Positions 59,746-64,000 of a DNA stretch of 64,000 nucleotides are shown here, piece after piece. This stretch comes from JANQJA01 sp965267485 (lineage in GTDB: Bacteria; Pseudomonadota; Gammaproteobacteria; Pseudomonadales; Azotimanducaceae): assembly GCA_965267485.1 (NCBI GenBank), contig OZ254080.1:2356001-2420000 (forward strand), given 5' to 3'. Under the pieces are notes generated by a model. That model was not told the origin of the DNA, did not search any database, and saw nothing but the letters and a program-made list of their open reading frames with translations. Positions within the stretch are counted from its first letter, which is position 1. Each line of letters begins with the position of its first letter. A program made the position numbers and the translations under genes.

Positions 59746-59780
59746 CGTAAGTATCAGACCAAAGCGGCCTGATGCTTACG
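59746..59780 (-). repeat. Inverted repeat spanning the acpP stop codon
   Basis: CGTAAGTATCAG (59746-59757) and CTGATGCTTACG (59769-59780) pair over 12 positions with one mismatch that is a G-U or A-C pair depending on strand. It contains the acpP TAA. Probably a 3' mRNA-stabilising structure that acts with the terminator. Confidence 0.4.
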
Positions 59781-60009
59781 TGTGAGCTTCAATGTAGTCG
59801 ATGGCTTCCTTGACGGTGGTGATCTTCTCGGCTTCTTCGTCCGGGATCTCCGTTTCGAATTCTTCTTCGAGTGCCATAACGAGTTCAACCGTATCGAGCG
59901 AGTCAGCGCCCAGGTCTTCGACGAAAGAGGCCTCCGGAGTTACTTCTTCTTCTTTTACGCCCAGTTGCTCGCAGACAAGCTTGGTGACTCGTTCTACCGT
60001 GGTACTCAT
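59776..60009 (-). CDS. acpP: Acyl carrier protein
   Basis: 77 residues, very acidic. The phosphopantetheine site is S37 in DLGADSLDTVELVMALEEEF. Carries growing fatty acids between all the fab enzymes of this cluster. The ribosome site AGGAG lies 11 bases before the ATG, slightly far. It has its own predicted promoter in the gap after fabG. Confidence 0.98.
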   Translation of the reverse strand: MSTTVERVTKLVCEQLGVKEEEVTPEASFVEDLGADSLDTVELVMALEEEFETEIPDEEAEKITTVKEAIDYIEAHT

Positions 60010-60047
60010 GCTGTGGTTTACTCCTGATATGCAGTCAAGCTGCGCTA

Positions 60048-60076
60048 GTTTAATGAAATGCCTTCTTGGCGATCAA
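60048..60076 (-). promoter_or_regulatory. Predicted acpP promoter
   Basis: On the minus strand TTGATC, 17 bases, TTAAAC, in the 82-bp gap between fabG and acpP. An internal promoter here would raise ACP above the other enzymes; the -10 is weak. Confidence 0.4.
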
Positions 60077-60091
60077 GTGAAAATAAAATCG

Positions 60092-60826
60092 CTAATTCAT
60101 GTACATGCCGCCATTGACATGCAATGTCTCACCGGTGATGTAGCCCGCTGAATCACCGGCCAGAAACACGACGGCAGCCGCGATTTCGCCTGCCTGGCCG
60201 AGACGACCGGCAGGTACCCGCGACAGCAACATCGCTTTCTGGTCGTCGGGCAAATCGTCGGTCATGTCAGTCTCGATGAAGCCGGGTGCCACACAGTTGA
60301 CGGTGATGCCCCTCGAACCGAGTTCGCTTGCGAGCGCCCGGGAGTAGCCTTCCATGCCGGCCTTGGCGGCCGCATAGTTGCTTTGACCAGGGTTGCCCAT
60401 GCTGCCGACAACGGAACTGATATTGATGACCCTGCCCCACCGCGCCTTGGTCATGCCGCGAAGGCTCGCTTTGGTCACACGAAAAATGGCAGAGAGGTTC
60501 GTTTCGATGACGTCGTCCCACTCGTCGTCCTTCATGCGCAGCGCAATATTGTCGCGCGTGATACCCGCATTGTTGACGAGAATGGTCGGCGCGTCATGGG
60601 CGTCCTTGATAGCGTCGAAGAAAGACGCGATCGATGCTGCATCAGAGACATTGAGCACGTAGCCCTTGCCGTTGCCCGCCAGGGTCTCCGTAATCGCAGC
60701 TGCGCCCTGTTCGCTGGTTGCCGTACCGATGACCTCGGCGCCGGCTTCCGCAAGGCCGGTCGCAATCGCCTTGCCAATACCGCGGCTTGCGCCGGTCACG
60801 ATCGCGACCCTGCCCGAGACGCTCAC
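60092..60826 (-). CDS. fabG: 3-oxoacyl-ACP reductase
   Basis: 244 residues. NADPH-dependent SDR enzyme. TGASRGIGKAIA at 11-22, NNAGITRDN, catalytic Ser in NISSVVGSMG, Tyr-Lys in YAAAKAGMEGYSRAL, and the end GETLHVNGGMYM. Start overlaps the fabD stop by 4 bp. Confidence 0.97.
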   Translation of the reverse strand: MSVSGRVAIVTGASRGIGKAIATGLAEAGAEVIGTATSEQGAAAITETLAGNGKGYVLNVSDAASIASFFDAIKDAHDAPTILVNNAGITRDNIALRMKDDEWDDVIETNLSAIFRVTKASLRGMTKARWGRVINISSVVGSMGNPGQSNYAAAKAGMEGYSRALASELGSRGITVNCVAPGFIETDMTDDLPDDQKAMLLSRVPAGRLGQAGEIAAAVVFLAGDSAGYITGETLHVNGGMYMN

Positions 60827-61761
60827 GACCAGAGCTCCGATGCGGCCGACTCCATGCCGGCAGCATCACCGATAGCGACCGTGTCGATCGATTTGTCGAT
60901 TCGTTTGATGAGGCCCGACAACACCTTGCCCGGGCCGCATTCCACGGCGCCCGTCACGCCGTCGGCCGCCATGCTTCGCACGGTGTCTGTCCAGAGCACG
61001 GCGCTGTACATCTGCGCGACGAGATTCTCGCGAATCTTCTCCGGATCGGCTTCAACGCGTGCGTGCACGTTCTGGATGACCGGCACCTCCGGGCGACGGA
61101 TTTCGACATCCGCGAGTGCGGTCGCCATATTCTCGGCGGCCGGTCGCATCAGTTCACTGTGGAACGGTGCACTGACCGGCAGCGGCATTGCGCGCTTGGC
61201 ACCGGCCGCCTTGCACGCTTCGATGGCGGCCTCGAGTGCCGACGTGGCACCGGCAATCACAACCTGTCCGGGCGCGTTGAAATTCGCCGCCTGAACAACA
61301 GCGTCACCGGATGCCTCGGCGCAGATCGCCTTGACCTGCTCGTCCTCGAGACCAAGGATCGCCGCCATGCCCCCCTCACCGACCGGTACTGCGGTCTGCA
61401 TGAACTGGCCGCGGCTGCGAACCAGGGCGACCGCATCACCAAAATCCAGTGCGCCGGCAACAACCAGCGCCGCGAATTCGCCCAGGCTGTGGCCTGCAAC
61501 GATATCTGGCGTACGGGCGCCGCGGGACGATGCGACGCGCCATACGGCGATGCTCGCGGCGACCAGCGCCGGCTGGGTGAATTCGGTCTGGTTCAGTTTG
61601 TCTTCCGGTCCCGACTGGGTCAGATCCCAGAGGTCGTATCCCAGACGCTCGCTCGCCTCGGCGAACGTCTGTCCGACGACGTCAAAGTCGGCGGCAAGAT
61701 CTGCCAGCATCCCGACTGACTGGGAGCCCTGGCCCGGAAAAACGAATGCGGTTTTGGTCAT
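60823..61761 (-). CDS. fabD: Malonyl-CoA--ACP transacylase
   Basis: 312 residues. Loads malonyl groups on ACP. FPGQGSQSVGML at 8-19, the nucleophile S92 in GHSLGEFAAL, and His in LPVSAPFHSELM. It follows plsX by only 9 bases; fabH, present at this position in E. coli, is missing. Confidence 0.97.
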   Translation of the reverse strand: MTKTAFVFPGQGSQSVGMLADLAADFDVVGQTFAEASERLGYDLWDLTQSGPEDKLNQTEFTQPALVAASIAVWRVASSRGARTPDIVAGHSLGEFAALVVAGALDFGDAVALVRSRGQFMQTAVPVGEGGMAAILGLEDEQVKAICAEASGDAVVQAANFNAPGQVVIAGATSALEAAIEACKAAGAKRAMPLPVSAPFHSELMRPAAENMATALADVEIRRPEVPVIQNVHARVEADPEKIRENLVAQMYSAVLWTDTVRSMAADGVTGAVECGPGKVLSGLIKRIDKSIDTVAIGDAAGMESAASELWS

Positions 61762-61770
61762 GTGTCCCCT

Positions 61771-62763
61771 CTATTCCCCTGTTAACTGCGCAATCTTCGC
61801 GCCGAGCAGGTCAGGTACCGCCTGTTCGACGCAGCGTCTGGTCTCGCAAAGCGCGTGATAGAAACCATTCGCATTGGCGCTGCCGTGGCTCTTGACGACA
61901 ATGCCGTTCAGGCCGAGCAGCGTCGCTCCATTATAGATTTCCGGGCTGAGCGCTTCGCGCAGCTTCTTCAGCACCGGATCGGAGACCAGCGCGGCGGCCA
62001 TGGCCGCGAGATCCTTTCGGAAAGCCTCACCGATCATCTGCGCCACAAAACGGGCAAGGCCTTCACTCGTCTTCAGCACCATGTTGCCGACCCAGCCGTC
62101 GCAGACCAGTACATCGGCCTCACTTTGATAGATGCCATCGCCTTCAACGAAGCCGATGAAGTTGACGGCCGGAATGTCGCGGAGCCTCGCTGCCGCTTCC
62201 CGAACCACATCCTCGCCCTTGGACTCCTCCTCGCCGATATTGAGCAAGCCGACCCTGGGCGATTCAATGCCCTCGACCGCACCGCACATCAGCGAACCCA
62301 TCACGGCAAACTGCACCAGGTTATCGGCGGAACAGTTGATGTTGGCACCGAGATCCAGTAGATAGCAGCGACCGTGCGTCGATGGAATGGCCTTGATGAT
62401 GGCGGGACGGTCCACGCCCGGCACCGTCTTGAGAACATGCCGGCTGATCGCCATGAGCGCGCCGGTATTGCCCGGACTGACGCAACCCTCAACGTCGCCA
62501 TCGGCCACCGCGGTGACCGCACGATACATGGATGAAGACTGGCGGTGGCGCAGCGCCCAGGCCGGCTTGTCATCCATCTGTACGGTATCGGTCGTGTGTA
62601 CGAGTTCGAAGCTGTGGGAACGCTCGAGGCGCTGCCCTATCGAGACCTCGTCTCCATAAAGGACAAATTCGGTATCAGGATAATCCTGGCTCGCGCGAAC
62701 GACGGCAGGAACGATCTCGCTCGCGCCGAGATCCCCGCCCATGACATCGACGGCGATGCGCAT
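61771..62763 (-). CDS. plsX: Phosphate acyltransferase PlsX
   Basis: About 330 residues. Converts acyl-ACP to acyl-phosphate for phospholipid synthesis at the membrane surface. MRIAVDVMGGDLGASEIVPA at the start, SPGNTGALMAISRHVLKTVPGVDRPAI, and CDGWVGNMVLKTSEG are family signatures. I prefer the ATG at 62763; a TTG 5 codons upstream is open. Confidence 0.96.
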   Translation of the reverse strand: MRIAVDVMGGDLGASEIVPAVVRASQDYPDTEFVLYGDEVSIGQRLERSHSFELVHTTDTVQMDDKPAWALRHRQSSSMYRAVTAVADGDVEGCVSPGNTGALMAISRHVLKTVPGVDRPAIIKAIPSTHGRCYLLDLGANINCSADNLVQFAVMGSLMCGAVEGIESPRVGLLNIGEEESKGEDVVREAAARLRDIPAVNFIGFVEGDGIYQSEADVLVCDGWVGNMVLKTSEGLARFVAQMIGEAFRKDLAAMAAALVSDPVLKKLREALSPEIYNGATLLGLNGIVVKSHGSANANGFYHALCETRRCVEQAVPDLLGAKIAQLTGE

Positions 62764-62795
62764 CCCGACGCGCAGCAAGAACGAGGGCTTACGCC

Positions 62796-62975
62796 CTAGT
62801 CTTCGGCGGTGTGTACGACTTTCTTGCCGCGGTAGAAACCATCGGCAGTGACGTGATGACGACGATGCGTCTCACCGGTGGTCGGATCTTCCGACAGGGT
62901 CGCACGCTTCAAACCGTCGTGTGCGCGACGACGGCCGCGCTTCGAACGGGTAACCTTGTTTTGTTGAACGGCCAT
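62796..62975 (-). CDS. rpmF: 50S ribosomal protein L32
   Basis: 59 residues, read directly from the sequence: MAVQQNKVTRSKRGRRRAHD... with the conserved KVTRSKRGRRRAHDGL start and TGETHRRHHVTADGFYRGKKV. Zinc-free form: the paired CxxC motifs of some L32 proteins are absent. GGAG lies 6 bases before the ATG, which overlaps the yceD TAA by one base (TAATG). Standard position before plsX. The stop lies in a small 5-bp hairpin (AGGGC-TTAC-GCCCT). Confidence 0.97.
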   Translation of the reverse strand: MAVQQNKVTRSKRGRRRAHDGLKRATLSEDPTTGETHRRHHVTADGFYRGKKVVHTAED

Positions 62976-63514
62976 TAGTCGCTCCTTTTCAGATCTTTTT
63001 TCAGTGACTCCAGACCGGCGAACGGCCGGTACGTGTCCGGGCTACGCTCTTCCTCCGGGGCGACGTCACCCTCGGGCGCCGCGGTCTCACCACAGTCGCC
63101 GTCAGCGTGCCGGGGCACCATTGGCAAGGCCAGCATCAACTCGTCTTCGACGATGTCACTCACCGTCAGCAGGCTGCCCTCGCAGACAATGCCGTCTTCA
63201 CCCTGGTCCAGTTCAAGGAGCTGATCCACGGTCGCGACGATGAACGTGTCGGTATCGACCTCGAGCGTCACCTCAACAGGTTCCAGGCAATTCTGGCACA
63301 GCATCGAAACCGTGCCGGCAGAGCGACCCGTGACCCGCGGGTTTCGTCCCTTGCCGGGTTCGAACGACAACGCGATCGAAAGTTTGCCCGCATTCGCTTC
63401 CAGCAAAGCGCAAAGCCTGCTGAAGGAAGCAACGGGCAAATTGCCCTCGACTGAAGCTCGCTGCTCGGCCAGCTTCCGGAAGTCGATGCGCGCTGGCAGG
63501 GGCCCCGGTGACAT
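62975..63514 (-). CDS. yceD: YceD family protein (DUF177), 23S rRNA accumulation protein
   Basis: 179 residues. Acidic protein linked to 23S rRNA accumulation and always next to rpmF. The metal-like motif MLCQNCLEPVEVTL and ELMLALPMVPRH are family hallmarks. The ATG at 63514 lies 9 bases after a consensus -10 hexamer, so the message is nearly leaderless and no ribosome site exists. First gene of the rpmF-plsX-fab operon. Confidence 0.93.
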   Translation of the reverse strand: MSPGPLPARIDFRKLAEQRASVEGNLPVASFSRLCALLEANAGKLSIALSFEPGKGRNPRVTGRSAGTVSMLCQNCLEPVEVTLEVDTDTFIVATVDQLLELDQGEDGIVCEGSLLTVSDIVEDELMLALPMVPRHADGDCGETAAPEGDVAPEEERSPDTYRPFAGLESLKKDLKRSD

Positions 63515-63523
63515 AAGGGGCGC

Positions 63524-63552
63524 ATCTTAGGGCCGAGGTTGTATACTGTCAA
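63524..63552 (-). promoter_or_regulatory. Strong sigma70-type promoter of the yceD-rpmF-plsX-fab operon
   Basis: On the minus strand TTGACA (consensus -35), 17 bases, TAAGAT. Predicted start within 1-3 bases of the yceD ATG. The divergent maf -10 (TATACT, 63542-63547) overlaps this element, so the two promoters compete. Confidence 0.75.
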
Positions 63553-63589
63553 AAGAAAATTTGCGCCAATTCAAAAAGATAAGCCGCGA

Positions 63590-64000
63590 TTGCAACTGAT
63601 CCTCGCCTCCACTTCGAGCTACCGTGCCGCACTGCTTGCAAAGCTCCGACTGCCCTTTGTGCAGATCGATCCGGAGTACACCGAATCGGCCGTCACCGGC
63701 GAGTCGCCAACGAAGATGTGCGAGCGGCTCGCCCGCGCCAAGGCTGCTGCCGTCGCCGATCAGGAGCCGGCGGCGCCGTGGCTCATCATCGGGTCCGACC
63801 AGGTCGCCCATCTCGATGGAGAGATTTTCGGCAAACCCGGCGGGTTTGCGGCGGCGCATGCCCAACTCAGCAAGTGCGCCGGCCGCTGTGTCACCTTCGA
63901 GACCGGCGTCGCGCTGCTGTCTTCCGAGGGCCACGACATCGTCAGTTCCGAGCGGTTCGACATCCGCTTTCGCGAGCTGACCGCCGACCGGATCACGCGA
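63590..64000 (+). CDS. Maf/YceF family nucleotide pyrophosphatase (partial, C-terminus outside window)
   Basis: 137 residues visible. (M)QLILASTSSYRAALLAKLRLPF is the Maf N-terminus, with ESPTKMCERLARAKA and the catalytic region WLIIGSDQVAHLDGEIFGKPG. It closely parallels E. coli YceF, which hydrolyses m7GTP and lies next to yceD-rpmF, so the YceF branch is likely. No ATG exists in frame; the TTG at 63590 gives the expected length. Runs off the right edge. Confidence 0.9.
   Translation, partial: MQLILASTSSYRAALLAKLRLPFVQIDPEYTESAVTGESPTKMCERLARAKAAAVADQEPAAPWLIIGSDQVAHLDGEIFGKPGGFAAAHAQLSKCAGRCVTFETGVALLSSEGHDIVSSERFDIRFRELTADRITR

Noticed and set aside
1..64000. tRNA, rRNA, CRISPR arrays, prophage or integrative element
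   Set aside because: No cloverleaf-like or rRNA segments, no regularly spaced short repeats, and no integrase, capsid or transposase genes were recognised by eye; a tRNAscan/Infernal run would be decisive.

Overview
This GC-rich 64 kb window reads as chromosome from a gammaproteobacterium. The evidence is a fabA-fabB pair, a pilZ-holB-tmk-mltG-pabC-fabF-acpP-fabG-fabD-plsX-rpmF-yceD run without fabH (the order known from Pseudomonas-type genomes), a PhoB/PhoR pair, LpxA/LpxL-type lipid A enzymes and a textbook LexA box. The genus cannot be set from sequence alone; a marine or soil lineage outside the Enterobacterales is my guess. Genes are packed tightly, with many 1-8 bp overlaps. I see no rRNA, tRNA or CRISPR. 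The only mobile DNA found is one small non-autonomous inverted-repeat element.

Layout. 1-3610: electron-transfer flavoprotein genes (etfB-etfA, partial at the left edge) divergent from ETF-ubiquinone oxidoreductase. 3664-9337: a minus-strand run of an acyl-CoA ligase, a GNAT, an isolated murF, moaA, a DUF1285 protein and an unknown protein. 9382-17551: HAD phosphatase, FRG-domain protein, SppA protease, GH38 alpha-mannosidase, the mobile element inserted exactly at the mannosidase stop codon, an LpxH-like phosphoesterase and a small secreted His/Arg-rich protein. 17343-21560: a LexA-boxed operon of a FAN1-type nuclease and a Cas4/Dna2-like nuclease fused to an XPD/DinG-like helicase. 21563-27364: lipoprotein, second methionine aminopeptidase, MFS and MATE transporters with an unexplained small transcription unit between them, and a PYROXD2-like oxidoreductase. 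27361-33410: phoR, phoB, fabB, fabA, and divergently lpxA, HAD and galE.

34439-41760 is a gapless seven-gene minus-strand operon joining a three-subunit molybdenum hydroxylase (CoxM/S/L type) and a MoaD/ThiS-like protein to galactose mutarotase, a GH4 alpha-galactosidase and galactokinase. With galE converging on it, this is nearly a galactoside pathway coupled to a molybdoenzyme. I consider it the most unusual arrangement in the window.

42341-54507 holds a six-gene plus-strand operon: a tandem-duplicated lipid A acyltransferase with a dead second domain, a Xaa-Pro dipeptidase, a DPP-IV-like peptidase, a GNAT, a circularly permuted ATP-grasp and an alpha-E protein. It converges on a transglutaminase/amidoligase (DUF2126) gene and an Anbu proteasome-like peptidase. 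The last four form the predicted amidoligase/Anbu peptide system; here it is physically tied to two proline-specific peptidases. 54529-63514 is the pilZ-to-yceD fatty acid/replication/ribosome run, read from a strong promoter that appears to give a nearly leaderless yceD message. maf starts divergently and runs off the right edge.
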